From Gammaproteobacteria bacterium (GTDB lineage Bacteria > Pseudomonadota > Gammaproteobacteria > Eutrophobiales > Eutrophobiaceae), in contig SCUJ01000008.1 of assembly GCA_004297165.1 (NCBI GenBank), forward strand, positions 124,001 through 188,000: 64,000 nucleotides of DNA, given 5' to 3'. The notes under the pieces were generated by a model. That model was not told where the DNA came from. It searched no databases and saw only the letters and a list, made by a program, of their open reading frames with translations. The position numbers and the translations under genes were made by a program. This document shows positions 33,068 through 42,219 of the stretch, piece after piece (the stretch's first letter is position 1; every line of letters begins with the position of its first letter).

Positions 33068-34768
33068 ATGGTGATTAACGCAGAACAGCCGCTCCAGATC
33101 ATCATGCGCGACGGCCTGCCGCCGGCGCAGGCCATCGGCAAACCCCCGCACCCCGGAACCGCGCACGAAGTCCGGCGCGAAAACGGGCTGCGCATCGAGC
33201 GCAACATCCCGGTTGCCATGCGCGACGGGATCAGGATCCTCGTCGATGTCTACCGGCCGGACGGCTATGCGGGTGAAAAACCCCTCCCGCTGCTGATCGG
33301 CTGGAGCCCGTACGGAAAACACAACCAGAAGGCGAATCTCTGGCCGGCGGCGGATGTCCGGGATGGCTGGATCTCCAAATACACGGCCTTCGAGGCCCCG
33401 GACCCCGCGTACTGGTGTCCGCGCGGCTTCGCCATCCTCTACACCGATCCGCGCGGGACCTGGTTCTCGGAGGGCGAGATGTCCCATGGCGGCAGAATCG
33501 AAAGCCGCGATTGCTACGACCTCATCGAATGGGCAGGGACACAGGACTGGTGCAACGGCAAGGTCGGGATGTCCGGGGTCTCCTATCTCACCGCCATTCA
33601 ATGGCAGGTGGCGCCACTGAAACCGCCGCACCTCGCCGCCATCAATCCCTGGGAGGGCTTTTCCGACTGGTACCGGGAATTCGGCTATCACGGCGGGATC
33701 CGCGAGACCCGCTTCATCCCGCGATCCTGCGGCGGGTTGAACTGGTCCACCACCCGCACTGAGGACACCCTGGCGAACATGCTGGCGCATCCTTTATATG
33801 ACGCCTATTGGCAGAGCAAGGAACAGGACCTCGAGGCCATTGAAACGCCGGCCTTCATCGTCGCGAGCTGGTCGGATCAGGGTCTGCACACCCGCGGCAC
33901 GCTGGAGGCCTACAAGCGGATCCACTCGCGGGAGAAATGGCTGGAGGTCCACGGGCAAAAAAAATGGCACTACTACTATCGGCCCGAGAACGTGGAGAAA
34001 CAGCGCGCCTTCTTCGAACATTTTCTGATCCGCAAGGACCTGACTGTCCCCGCCTGGCCGAGGGTCAATCTCGAGATCCGCGAGCGTTGCGGCGTCGGCA
34101 GTTTCCGGGCCGAGCGGGAATGGCCGCTAGCGCGCACGGTATACAGCCGGCTGTATCTCGATGCCCGCGACCGGAGACTGCAAACAGCGCCGGTCGCGGC
34201 AGAGGCATCACTGCAATACGATACGGATTGTCCCGAAGCGCAGGCCGAGTTCACCCATGTATTTACCAAGGATACCGAACTCACCGGACACATGAAGCTC
34301 CGGCTCTGGGTGGAGACCCCCGTGACGACAGACATGGACCTCTTCGTCGCGATCCAGAAATACGATGCGGACGGGCAGTACGTCCCCTTCACCTGGTATG
34401 CCATGTGCGAGGACGGCCCCGTGGCGCTCGGCTGGCTGCGGGCGAGCCACCGGGCGCTGGATGCGGCGCGCTCCACCGACTGGCAACCCGTGCATGCGCA
34501 CACCAGGGAGGATCCCTTGCAACCCGGGGTCCCGGTCGCGGTGAATATCGAGATCTGGCCATCGGCCACGCTGTTCCGCAAGGGCGAACAGTTGCGCGTG
34601 GTCATCAAGGGCGGTGACATCTACACGGAGGCCCCCGAGACCCAACCCTTCCTGCGGCATGAGGAGACCCGCAACCGCGGTCCACATATCATTCGCACCG
34701 GCGGGTGCTATGATTCATATCTATTAGTGCCGGTGATCCCGCTACGCGGGGAGGAAGATCGCCCATGA
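33068..34768 (+). CDS. CocE/NonD family alpha/beta hydrolase (second copy)
   Basis: 566 aa, paralogous to the hydrolase at 1731. Shared blocks include FEAPDPAYWCPRGFAI, TDPRGTWFSEGE, the nucleophile motif GMSGVSYLTAIQW, AAINPWEGFSDWYRE and SDQGLHTRGTLEAYKRI. N-terminal catalytic domain, then a PepX_C jelly-roll domain with TGHMKLRLWVETP. No signal peptide. The ATG lies only 2-3 bases after AAGGGGG, so translation may begin at the adjacent GTG (33071). Stop overlaps the SnoaL-like start (ATGA). Substrate unknown. Confidence 0.9.
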   Translation: MVINAEQPLQIIMRDGLPPAQAIGKPPHPGTAHEVRRENGLRIERNIPVAMRDGIRILVDVYRPDGYAGEKPLPLLIGWSPYGKHNQKANLWPAADVRDGWISKYTAFEAPDPAYWCPRGFAILYTDPRGTWFSEGEMSHGGRIESRDCYDLIEWAGTQDWCNGKVGMSGVSYLTAIQWQVAPLKPPHLAAINPWEGFSDWYREFGYHGGIRETRFIPRSCGGLNWSTTRTEDTLANMLAHPLYDAYWQSKEQDLEAIETPAFIVASWSDQGLHTRGTLEAYKRIHSREKWLEVHGQKKWHYYYRPENVEKQRAFFEHFLIRKDLTVPAWPRVNLEIRERCGVGSFRAEREWPLARTVYSRLYLDARDRRLQTAPVAAEASLQYDTDCPEAQAEFTHVFTKDTELTGHMKLRLWVETPVTTDMDLFVAIQKYDADGQYVPFTWYAMCEDGPVALGWLRASHRALDAARSTDWQPVHAHTREDPLQPGVPVAVNIEIWPSATLFRKGEQLRVVIKGGDIYTEAPETQPFLRHEETRNRGPHIIRTGGCYDSYLLVPVIPLRGEEDRP

Positions 34769-35136
34769 CCGCCAACGAATATCTGGAATACATCGACTAT
34801 TTCAACAGTCGGCTGTATGAACGCTACTACACCGACGACGTGCGTGTGGAACTGCCGCAGAAGACCCTACTCGGCAAGCACGCGGTCCGGGATTTCTACG
34901 CCAACGTCAACCAATACGTGCATGAGACCGTCCGCGTGAAGAAGGTCCTCGGTGAAGGAAACACCCTGATGGCCAACATCTGGTCGGATTTCTACTGCCT
35001 ACAGAACTGGCCGGAATTCAGCGTCTGCCCGGTCGTCAAGGGCCAGCTCGTCCGCGTGGAACTGCTCGTGATCTACACCCTGGCCGGGGATGACAAGTTT
35101 TCGCACATCCGCGCCGGACGCCTGACCCAGCCATGA
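34765..35136 (+). CDS. SnoaL-like NTF2-fold protein
   Basis: 123 aa, coupled to the hydrolase by ATGA. The sequence has the NTF2/SnoaL pattern (EYIDYFNSRLYERYYTDDVRVELPQ, GKHAVRDFYANVNQYVHETVRVKK, DKFSHIRAGRL). No signal peptide, unlike the SnoaL-like protein at 7132. Possibly an isomerase, dehydratase or binding protein acting on the same compound as the hydrolase. Next gene overlaps by 4 bases. Confidence 0.8.
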   Translation: MTANEYLEYIDYFNSRLYERYYTDDVRVELPQKTLLGKHAVRDFYANVNQYVHETVRVKKVLGEGNTLMANIWSDFYCLQNWPEFSVCPVVKGQLVRVELLVIYTLAGDDKFSHIRAGRLTQP

Positions 35137-35690
35137 ACGCCGTCCGCCGCCAACCGCGCCCAGACCTTGCGGCCACGCTGGCGGATCTCGGCATCCCCGC
35201 GGATTACGGTGCGGACAGTCATCTGCCCTGTTATGAGGAGGCCCGGGACCTGGTCGAGGTGGAGGCGAATTTCACGGGCAAGGTTCAGCAACTGGAACGC
35301 GACACCGCCAAACTCTGGCATGGCATGAAGCTCGCGGCGCTGGCCGATGGGATCGAACTGCAACTCGTGTCCGGTTTTCGCAGCATCGCCCGGCAGAAGG
35401 AACTCATCGCGGAGAAACTCGCCGCCGGCAAGGCGCTGGGCGAAATCCTGAAGGTGGTTGCAGCGCCAGGTTTCAGTCAGCATCACACCGGCATGGCGCT
35501 CGACCTCACCACCGGCGATGTCGATCCCCTGAGCGAGGATTTCGAAACCACGCCCGCCTTCCGCTGGCTGAATAAACATGCTCGGGAACACGGCTTCTAC
35601 CTGCCCTACCCGCGGGATAATCCGTCCGGATTCATTTACGAGCCGTGGCACTGGGCCTCTGTTCAGTTGAAGCATCCCCGCCGGGGTTAA
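35133..35690 (+). CDS. M15 (VanY-type) D-Ala-D-Ala carboxypeptidase-like protein
   Basis: 185 aa. VanY domain with zinc ligands in SQHHTGMALDL (His117 and Asp124) and YEPWHW (His173, catalytic Glu170), preceded by LVSGFRSIARQKELIAEK. Family members cut peptidoglycan-type D-Ala peptides. There is no signal peptide, which is unusual for a wall enzyme and raises the possibility of a cytoplasmic peptidase. It is translationally coupled (ATGA) to the SnoaL-like gene. Followed 3 bases later by a MITE-like element. Confidence 0.87.
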   Translation: MNAVRRQPRPDLAATLADLGIPADYGADSHLPCYEEARDLVEVEANFTGKVQQLERDTAKLWHGMKLAALADGIELQLVSGFRSIARQKELIAEKLAAGKALGEILKVVAAPGFSQHHTGMALDLTTGDVDPLSEDFETTPAFRWLNKHAREHGFYLPYPRDNPSGFIYEPWHWASVQLKHPRRG

Positions 35691-35693
35691 TCT

Positions 35694-35806
35694 AAGGAAA
35701 CTCTGAATAAGTCCGTTCGCATTGAGCCTGTTGAAATGCGCACTCGTAAAATCAAGGGCTTCGACAAGCTCAGCCCGAACGGTGAGTACTTATTCAGAGT
35801 TTCCCT
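35694..35806. mobile_element. MITE-like element with 18-bp terminal inverted repeats
   Basis: AGGAAACTCTGAATAAGT at the left is repeated as its reverse complement at about 35788-35805, giving an approximately 113-bp non-coding element. The interior includes CTTCGACAAGCTCAGCCCGAAC, a word common in dispersed bacterial repeats. No transposase. It sits between the M15 gene and the convergent thioredoxin/DsbD-like gene, and its right edge contributes the latter's stop codon. Confidence 0.8.
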
Positions 35807-37058
35807 AAACCCGCCGCAACATCCATTTCCTGATCAACGCCAGCAGTACGGCCACCACGAGGATCGCAAGGCCGGCGCGGGCATCGTTCAGGATCGCGGG
35901 GTTCAGCACCAGGAGACCGCCGAGCCCCAGCATCATGAGGCCCGCCATCAACTTCAACGCCTGACCCTCGGCGCCGCTCAACCGGCGCCGGCCCAGCGTC
36001 ACGATGAAGACAACGAGGATCAGGGCCAGCGGCAGGATATAGATGAGATTGTAGAACGCCAGCCAGGCATAGTGTTGCATAAGCGACAGATCGCGCAGGG
36101 TCAGCAGGCGGGTATACACCATTGGAAAGCCGGCGGTGCAAAGGAATTCGTAGCTGTTCGCCGTGACCGCGAGCATCAAGGTCCCGGCCACCAGCGCCGG
36201 GGTGTTCTGCGAATGCAGCAAGGCCCCCATGCGCGTGCCGAGCACAGCCTTTCGCTCCTCGCTCAATGATAATGATGGTCCCACCTCCGGCCGCCAACTG
36301 TCCTTGAGATTCAGCACGCCGATGGTCAAGGCGAGCAGCCCCGCGATGCGCGTCAGCCACGAGAGCTCCGTGAGCCACAGGAAGAGATTCAGCCAGGCGC
36401 TCATGAAAACGAAATAGACGACCCCTGAGGTGAGGACGAACAGACCGCCGATCAGCGCCATGCGCCGCCGGTCATGGGTATGGATCAGGAGGCTCAGCAG
36501 AAACAGCAGCACGAAGAAGGCGCAGGGATTGAAGGCGTCCATCCCGGCCAGCATGATCGTGGTCAGCCACAGCGAATCCCGCGGGGGGACTGCCGGCGAA
36601 ACCTCCTCTCCCGGCGCGGGCTGGATCGCCACGCCATCGCGGCATTGGCGCAAGGCCTCCGCGAGCGCCTTCCCGGTCTCCGGGCCAAATCCGGTCCACA
36701 TCCGGCCGCAGAAGATAAAGGCCGGCACGGCCTCGGCCCGTTCGCCCACCTCGGCCGCCATCGCCACGAACTGTTGCCGGTTATCGACGTTGGCATAGAC
36801 CTCCAGATCGTGGAGGCGCAGCCAGGGCGCCTTTGCCGCAAGATCCAGGACGACCGGCCGGGCCTCCAGGCAATGGGGGCAACGCTCCGACCAGAAGAAA
36901 TAGAGATCGACCGGGGACTCCGCCACCGCCGCATTCAGCGAGGCAGTCGGCCAAAGTATCAGCGCGAACGCCAGTAGAAGTCCCGCAAGGACGAGGCCAA
37001 TCCAACGCGCCGCTGAACCTGCACCGTACCCATCCATAAATAAAAAATCCACAATCAT
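35805..37058 (-). CDS. Thioredoxin-fold/DsbD-like membrane disulfide carrier
   Basis: 417 aa. An N-terminal membrane helix (about 18-38), then a periplasmic thioredoxin-like domain with CPHC at 60-63 (FFWSERCPHCLEA), then about six membrane helices of the DsbD/CcdA type. Two membrane cysteines, in DAFNPCAFF and EFLCTAGFP, fit the transmembrane redox pair. It would move reducing power from the cytoplasm to periplasmic proteins, or assist cytochrome c assembly. The order (thioredoxin first, carrier second) is a fusion differing from DsbD. Its TAG stop lies in the inverted repeat of the MITE-like element. Faces the sigma factor gene divergently. Confidence 0.83.
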   Translation of the reverse strand: MIVDFLFMDGYGAGSAARWIGLVLAGLLLAFALILWPTASLNAAVAESPVDLYFFWSERCPHCLEARPVVLDLAAKAPWLRLHDLEVYANVDNRQQFVAMAAEVGERAEAVPAFIFCGRMWTGFGPETGKALAEALRQCRDGVAIQPAPGEEVSPAVPPRDSLWLTTIMLAGMDAFNPCAFFVLLFLLSLLIHTHDRRRMALIGGLFVLTSGVVYFVFMSAWLNLFLWLTELSWLTRIAGLLALTIGVLNLKDSWRPEVGPSLSLSEERKAVLGTRMGALLHSQNTPALVAGTLMLAVTANSYEFLCTAGFPMVYTRLLTLRDLSLMQHYAWLAFYNLIYILPLALILVVFIVTLGRRRLSGAEGQALKLMAGLMMLGLGGLLVLNPAILNDARAGLAILVVAVLLALIRKWMLRRV

Positions 37059-37145
37059 CGATCGAAAATCGACTATAGCCGCGGCCTCCGGTTGAAGACA
37101 AGCGCGGGATCGGGCAGGCTATGCGGAATACGTCCATTCCTCCAT

Positions 37146-37745
37146 ATGTCCACAGAACCCGATCACAATAAAACCGGCCCTACGGATATCACTTCCGTAT
37201 TCCTGAACCTGGAATCCGGTCTGCGGCGTTTTCTGATGCGCTTCTTTGTCCGCCCACAGGATATCGAGGACGCGGTGCAGGAGACCTTCCTGCGCGCCTA
37301 TGAATCGGAACAAAAACAGACGATCCGCGCCCCCAAGGCCTTCCTCTACAAGGTGGCGGAAAACCTCGCCCTCTCGGAGATCTCACGCAAGGCCCATCAA
37401 CTCATGGACTATGTGGGGGATTTCTCGGAGATGGAAGTCTTAGATGACAAACCATCACTGATCGAGGACTTGATGCAACAGGAACGTCTGGCAAACATCA
37501 GCGCGGCCATTGCCACGCTGCCCCCGCAATGCCGCCGCGTGATGGTCATGCGCAAGGTCTTTGGCTTCTCCCACAAGGAGATCGCCGTGCGCCTGGAAAT
37601 CTCAGTCAAGACCGTGGAAAACCACCTCAACCGGGGCTTGCAGCGCTGCCAGGAAACCCTGGCCGCCACGTCATCCGAACGTGCAGGCGTGGATCCAGAT
37701 GGCCTGGAGGCACAGGTGGGTCGGGTTGTGAGGGAAGAACCATGA
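37146..37745 (+). CDS. ECF RNA polymerase sigma factor, FecI-like
   Basis: 199 aa from the ATG at 37146 (MSTEPDHN). Sigma region 2 is LRRFLMRFFVRPQDIEDAVQETFLRAYE and region 4 is LPPQCRRVMVMRKVFGFSHKEIA...KTVENHLNRGLQRC. It directs polymerase to target promoters when released by its anti-sigma partner. The stop overlaps the FecR start (ATGA). Followed by three TonB-dependent receptors, the first with a signalling domain. Confidence 0.92.
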   Translation: MSTEPDHNKTGPTDITSVFLNLESGLRRFLMRFFVRPQDIEDAVQETFLRAYESEQKQTIRAPKAFLYKVAENLALSEISRKAHQLMDYVGDFSEMEVLDDKPSLIEDLMQQERLANISAAIATLPPQCRRVMVMRKVFGFSHKEIAVRLEISVKTVENHLNRGLQRCQETLAATSSERAGVDPDGLEAQVGRVVREEP

Positions 37746-38830
37746 ACAAGGTCATCGACATCACCGGCAAACAGTATTCCCCGCGACCCGAGATCGAAGC
37801 GGAGGCGCGCGCCTGGATTATTACCCTGGACGGCGATCCCGCACGGGACGAACTCGATGCGTACAAGCTCTGGCTGAACCGGAGTCCGTTGCACCGGGAG
37901 GTCCTCCAGCAGACCGCGATGACCTGGCAGTTGATGGATCGCTTCTCCAAATTGTATTACCGGGGGCAGGATCTGCACTCAACCTCGGAGCGCCCGGTCA
38001 GGCCCGAAAAAACCTTCCGCAAGTTTGTGTTCGGCGCCGCGCTCGCTGGCATGTTCCTGGGCGCCATAGTTTTGGGGATCCAATTCCGGCAACCCGCGGA
38101 CAACGAAACCGCCCAGACCGCCGAAACTTCCACGGAGTATGCGACGGCGATCGGCGAGATCCGCACGGTGAACCTCCCGGATGGCTCGACCCTGCAACTG
38201 AACTCCAACACCCGGGTCACGGTCGCCTTCGCTGACGCGGCAAGAAGGATCCATCTCCACGGCGGCGAGGCCTATTTCGAGGTGCGGCATGCCGCGGATC
38301 GGCCCTTCCTCGTCTACACCGAGAAATATGTCATCGCCGCGACCGGCACGGCATTCTCAGTAACGAACCGGGATGACGAGCTCGGCGTCCTGGTCACGGA
38401 AGGCCGCGTCGAGGTGAGCGCCCTGAAACCGCCGCTCTCGGGCGCCGGATCGCAGGACCCGCGCGGGACGGCCGCCCCCTTGGTGCCGCTGGCCGAGGGA
38501 CAGAGGATCATACTCGACGAACGGCAGGACCTGCTCGAATCCGTCCAGCGCGTGGCCCCGGATGTCATCGAGAAACATCTGGCCTGGCGGGACGGCATGC
38601 TGATGTTCGACAACGACCCGCTGGATACCGTCATCGCGGAGATCAACCGCTACACGACCGTCAGGATCCAGATCACGGACTCCTCCATCCGGGACCTGCG
38701 TTTCGGCGGGTATTTCCGGATTGGGGACGTACCGCTGATCCTTGCCACCATGGAGGAGAACTACGGCCTCAAGGTAGACAGGATTACCGATAACCTAGTC
38801 TACCTGTCGCGCAAACCGGCTCACGACTGA
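37742..38830 (+). CDS. FecR-family anti-sigma regulator
   Basis: 362 aa from the ATG at 37742. DUF4880-type cytoplasmic region near residues 15-60 (EARAWIITLDGDPARDELDAYKLWL), one membrane helix near 98-118 (FVFGAALAGMFLGAIVLGIQ), periplasmic FecR domain (EIRTVNLPDGSTLQLNSNTRV, EAYFEVRHAADRPFLV), and a C-terminal STN-like domain (MLMFDNDPLDTVIAEINRYT). It senses the loaded receptor and controls the coupled sigma factor. Starts at the sigma stop (ATGA) and is followed 21 bases later by the receptor. Confidence 0.92.
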   Translation: MNKVIDITGKQYSPRPEIEAEARAWIITLDGDPARDELDAYKLWLNRSPLHREVLQQTAMTWQLMDRFSKLYYRGQDLHSTSERPVRPEKTFRKFVFGAALAGMFLGAIVLGIQFRQPADNETAQTAETSTEYATAIGEIRTVNLPDGSTLQLNSNTRVTVAFADAARRIHLHGGEAYFEVRHAADRPFLVYTEKYVIAATGTAFSVTNRDDELGVLVTEGRVEVSALKPPLSGAGSQDPRGTAAPLVPLAEGQRIILDERQDLLESVQRVAPDVIEKHLAWRDGMLMFDNDPLDTVIAEINRYTTVRIQITDSSIRDLRFGGYFRIGDVPLILATMEENYGLKVDRITDNLVYLSRKPAHD

Positions 38831-38851
38831 CGGCGCCGGGTGTATGGGTAG

Positions 38852-41800
38852 ATGTTGAGATCCCTACTCGTCGCCATTTCGCTTCTGGTCCTCTGCGGAC
38901 ACAGCGGGGAGACCCGCGCCCAAGACGAGCGGATCCGTTTCGACATCCCCGCCGGAGACGCCCGCGAGGGCCTGAATGCCTTCGCGGCGCAGTCGCGCCT
39001 GCCCCTGCTCTATCGCGCGAGCGACCTGCTAAACGCCAGAACCAACGCGATCCAGGGCGAATACACGGCCAGCGAGGCCCTCGAGATCCTGGTCCGGGAT
39101 ACCGGAATAATCGCCACGCTGAACACCAGCGGCGTCGTGACCATTGCCTCGGCAGCTCCACCAGAGGTTGAATCCAAGCCGCCTCCCGGCAAGACCATCC
39201 TCGGAAAACTCGCCAGCCTCCTCTTCGCGGACAAACCAGAAACGGACCCGAACCTGGGACGGGGCGCCGGATCGGTCGTGGCCCTCCATGACGCCGCGCG
39301 GGAACTTGAGGAGGTCATCGTCACCGGCTCGCGCCTGCAGGGCAGCGGCATGACCACCTCGACCCCCATCACCATGGTCAACAGCGCTGAGTTACAGACC
39401 ATGGCCCCGACGACTTTGATCGAAGGTCTGGTGCAATTGCCGCAATTCCTCAACAACGACACGCCCCAATCGCAGTCCTACAGTTCCTCCGGCCCGGCCG
39501 GGGCGAGCCGCGTCAATCTCCGCGGCATCGGCGCCCAACGCAACCTGATCCTCCTGAACGGGAGAAGACTGGTGCCCTCCACCCGCACCGGCGAGGTGAA
39601 CATCGCCCTGCTGCCGGAGGCGTTGATCAGGCGCGTGGACATTGTCACCGGCGGGGCCTCGGCGGCCTATGGATCGGATGCGGTCAGCGGGGTCGTCAAT
39701 TTCATCCTCAATACCGATCATGCCGGCCTCGACGCGCATGCCGGGGGCGGCATCACCGGCCTCGGCGACAACCAGAGCCGCGAGGCCGGCATCGTCTGGG
39801 GCCGCGCTATCGGGGATCGGGTCCATCTGGTCCTTTCGGCCGAATACTATGCGGCGGACGGGATCGAGGGGTATGCCGATCGGGACTGGTTCGACAGTTG
39901 GGCGGCGATCGGCAATCCGGATCCTTCCGGACCGCGCGAGGTGATCGTCCCCAACGTCCACTCACGGCTGTACACCTATGGCGGTCTGATCACCGACGGC
40001 CCTTTACGGGGCACGGAGTTTGGCCCGAATGGCGCACCCCTACCCTTCAGCGACGGGAGATACGTGACCTCCTTGACCCATGCGGGCGGCAGCGGCATCG
40101 ACCCAGGCGCCGATGTCTATATCCTCCCCGAACAGGAACGCGCCAGCGCCTTCGCCTATCTGAAATTCGCGCCGACATCCGCCCTCACGCTCTTCGCGCA
40201 GGGTCTGTACGGCCATGGCGTGACCGGCTTCGAGGCCGTTCCATCGCTGTTCGCGCCGCCCTGGTCCGCGACCATCTTCAGTGACAACGCCTTCCTGCCG
40301 GCATCGGTCCGGGCATCGATGACGACTGCCGGGATTAATTCTTTCACCTTCGGCCGGTTGGCGCCGGATTCCGATCTGGGATCGGGTTTCGTCACCAACA
40401 CCAACGACATGATCTCCCTGACCGCGGGTTTCGAAGGACGCGTGAAAAACGTGCAGGTGAACGGTTACTATCAATACGGCCGCAACACGGCCGTGCTGCA
40501 TTACGATCACGCCGCGCGGATAGATCGCCTCTACCGGGCCCTGGATGCGGTCATCGATCCGATCAGCGGCAACATCGTCTGCCGCTCGACGCTCAGCTTT
40601 CCTGGGGATGGTTGTGTCCCGTTGAACGCCTTCGGGCCGGACGCCCCTTCCAGGGAAGCGGTTGCCTGGATCACGAGTACTCCCGGCGAGCATCACCAGG
40701 TCGTCGACCAACACATCCTCGAACTGACCGCCCAAGGCGCGCCCTTTTCCACCTGGGCCGGCGAGGTTGTCCTCGTGGGCGGGGGCGGCTATCGCACGGA
40801 GTCCCTCATCAACACACCGCGGATCGAACCTCCCGAATTATTGCAACAGGCGGTGGTCCCAGCCGCCCTGGCCGGATACCGCGGCCTGCCCAGGGATTAT
40901 GAGAACAACACGACCCTGCTCGAACGGACAGCCATCCGGCCCGGCGCGGCGATTGCGGGCGATTACGATGTCTGGGAGGTCTTCGGCGAGGCCACGGCGC
41001 CCCTGTACGCCCTGGCGTCAGACAAGCGGGGACTGGATCTCAACCTTGCGCTTCGCTATGCCGACTACGCGGGCAGTGGCGGGATCGTGGCCTGGAAGAC
41101 CGGTCTGGAATGGCGGGCCTCAGACGCACTGAAGCTCCGCTGGACCCGTTCCCGCGATGTGCGCGCCGGCACGCTCGCGGAACGCTTCGATGCCAGCACC
41201 CGCGGTTCAGGTATACGCGATCCCGAGCAGGCTCCGGGTAGCACCAATTACGCCATTACCCTGTTGCAGGGGGGGAATCCCGGGGTCGATCCGGAAAAAA
41301 GCGATACCAACACCGTGGGCGTGATCTTCGAACCGGCCTGGTTGAATGGTTTTGCCCTTTCAGTGGATTACTACGATATCCGGGTCCGCGGGGCGATCGC
41401 CCTGCCCGGCGTACAGAACATCGTGGATCACTGCTTCGCCGGCTCAGCCCGCCATTGCGAGCTGGTGCACCGTAATCCGGTCACCGGGCTAATCTCCATT
41501 GTGGACAATATATTTCAGAACATTGACGAGGTACGCACGCGGGGGGTCGACATCGAGGCCGTCTACCGCACCCCGGTGCATATCTTCGGCGGCGATGAGG
41601 TCCTGTCCGCGCGCGCCTTCGCGAGCCACCTCGCGGAGGCCTCGGCCACCAATCCCGGCCAGCCCCGGATCGACCGCGCGGGCCAGACCGGGATCGAAGG
41701 CGGAGGGCCGGAATGGCAGTTGAATCTGAGCATCGCCTACGGCGCCGGCCCATGGTCGCTCTATGTCCAGGAGCGTTACATCAGCGGCGGTACTTATCTC

Positions 41801-42049
41801 GCCAACTGGGGTCCGGCTGACATCAGCGACCCCACCGTGGATACTGCCTTCTATACCAGCTTGCAAATGACTCGCGAATTCAGGCTCGGTTCGGGCGACC
41901 TCACCCTCTATGCCCACATCAACAACCTCTTTGACGCCGATCCGCCACTTGCCCCCGACTGGCGCTTCTCCGGTTCGATCCATACCAACGAATCCCTCTT
42001 CGATGTCCTTGGGAGGCGGTTTAGCGCGGGGGTGAAGTTTAGTTTTTGA
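38852..42049 (+). CDS. TonB-dependent receptor with N-terminal signalling (STN) domain
   Basis: 1065 aa. Signal peptide, then an STN domain at about 30-95 (RFDIPAGDAREGLNAFAAQSRLPLLY) that talks to FecR, plug domain (EVIVTGSRLQGSGM, PQFLNND, GASRVNLRGIGAQRNLILLNGRR), then a long beta barrel ending in FSF. Outer-membrane, TonB-energised uptake of a scarce substrate; the size resembles receptors for large organic ligands rather than simple siderophores, but the substrate is unknown. Its coding directly after sigma/FecR gives a trans-envelope signalling set. Confidence 0.93.
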   Translation: MLRSLLVAISLLVLCGHSGETRAQDERIRFDIPAGDAREGLNAFAAQSRLPLLYRASDLLNARTNAIQGEYTASEALEILVRDTGIIATLNTSGVVTIASAAPPEVESKPPPGKTILGKLASLLFADKPETDPNLGRGAGSVVALHDAARELEEVIVTGSRLQGSGMTTSTPITMVNSAELQTMAPTTLIEGLVQLPQFLNNDTPQSQSYSSSGPAGASRVNLRGIGAQRNLILLNGRRLVPSTRTGEVNIALLPEALIRRVDIVTGGASAAYGSDAVSGVVNFILNTDHAGLDAHAGGGITGLGDNQSREAGIVWGRAIGDRVHLVLSAEYYAADGIEGYADRDWFDSWAAIGNPDPSGPREVIVPNVHSRLYTYGGLITDGPLRGTEFGPNGAPLPFSDGRYVTSLTHAGGSGIDPGADVYILPEQERASAFAYLKFAPTSALTLFAQGLYGHGVTGFEAVPSLFAPPWSATIFSDNAFLPASVRASMTTAGINSFTFGRLAPDSDLGSGFVTNTNDMISLTAGFEGRVKNVQVNGYYQYGRNTAVLHYDHAARIDRLYRALDAVIDPISGNIVCRSTLSFPGDGCVPLNAFGPDAPSREAVAWITSTPGEHHQVVDQHILELTAQGAPFSTWAGEVVLVGGGGYRTESLINTPRIEPPELLQQAVVPAALAGYRGLPRDYENNTTLLERTAIRPGAAIAGDYDVWEVFGEATAPLYALASDKRGLDLNLALRYADYAGSGGIVAWKTGLEWRASDALKLRWTRSRDVRAGTLAERFDASTRGSGIRDPEQAPGSTNYAITLLQGGNPGVDPEKSDTNTVGVIFEPAWLNGFALSVDYYDIRVRGAIALPGVQNIVDHCFAGSARHCELVHRNPVTGLISIVDNIFQNIDEVRTRGVDIEAVYRTPVHIFGGDEVLSARAFASHLAEASATNPGQPRIDRAGQTGIEGGGPEWQLNLSIAYGAGPWSLYVQERYISGGTYLANWGPADISDPTVDTAFYTSLQMTREFRLGSGDLTLYAHINNLFDADPPLAPDWRFSGSIHTNESLFDVLGRRFSAGVKFSF

Positions 42050-42109
42050 ACGGTCAGCAAATTAATTTCCCTCCCCGGTAGGGGATTACCCTCATTCAAC
42101 CGTCTTATC

Positions 42110-42178
42110 TGGTCATTGGTCATTGGTCATTGGTCATTGGTCATTGGTCATTGGTCATTGGTCACTGGTCACTGGTCA
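42110..42178. repeat. Heptamer tandem array (TGGTCAT)
   Basis: About seven consecutive TGGTCAT units followed by two TGGTCAC units, without an inverted half. It lies between two TonB receptor genes. Read as protein it gives a spurious GHWSLVI-type repeat; the receptor's true start is at 42220. Confidence 0.92.
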
Positions 42179-42219
42179 ACACGCACAATTACATGTATTC
42201 ACGCTCGGGGGGAAACTCA

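Noticed and set aside
42110-42178. CRISPR array
   Set aside because: Units are seven bases with no spacers and no cas genes in the window.
42130-42219. N-terminal extension of the second receptor (GHWSLVI repeats)
   Set aside because: Encoded by the heptamer array; the ATG at 42220 has a ribosome site and begins a normal signal region.
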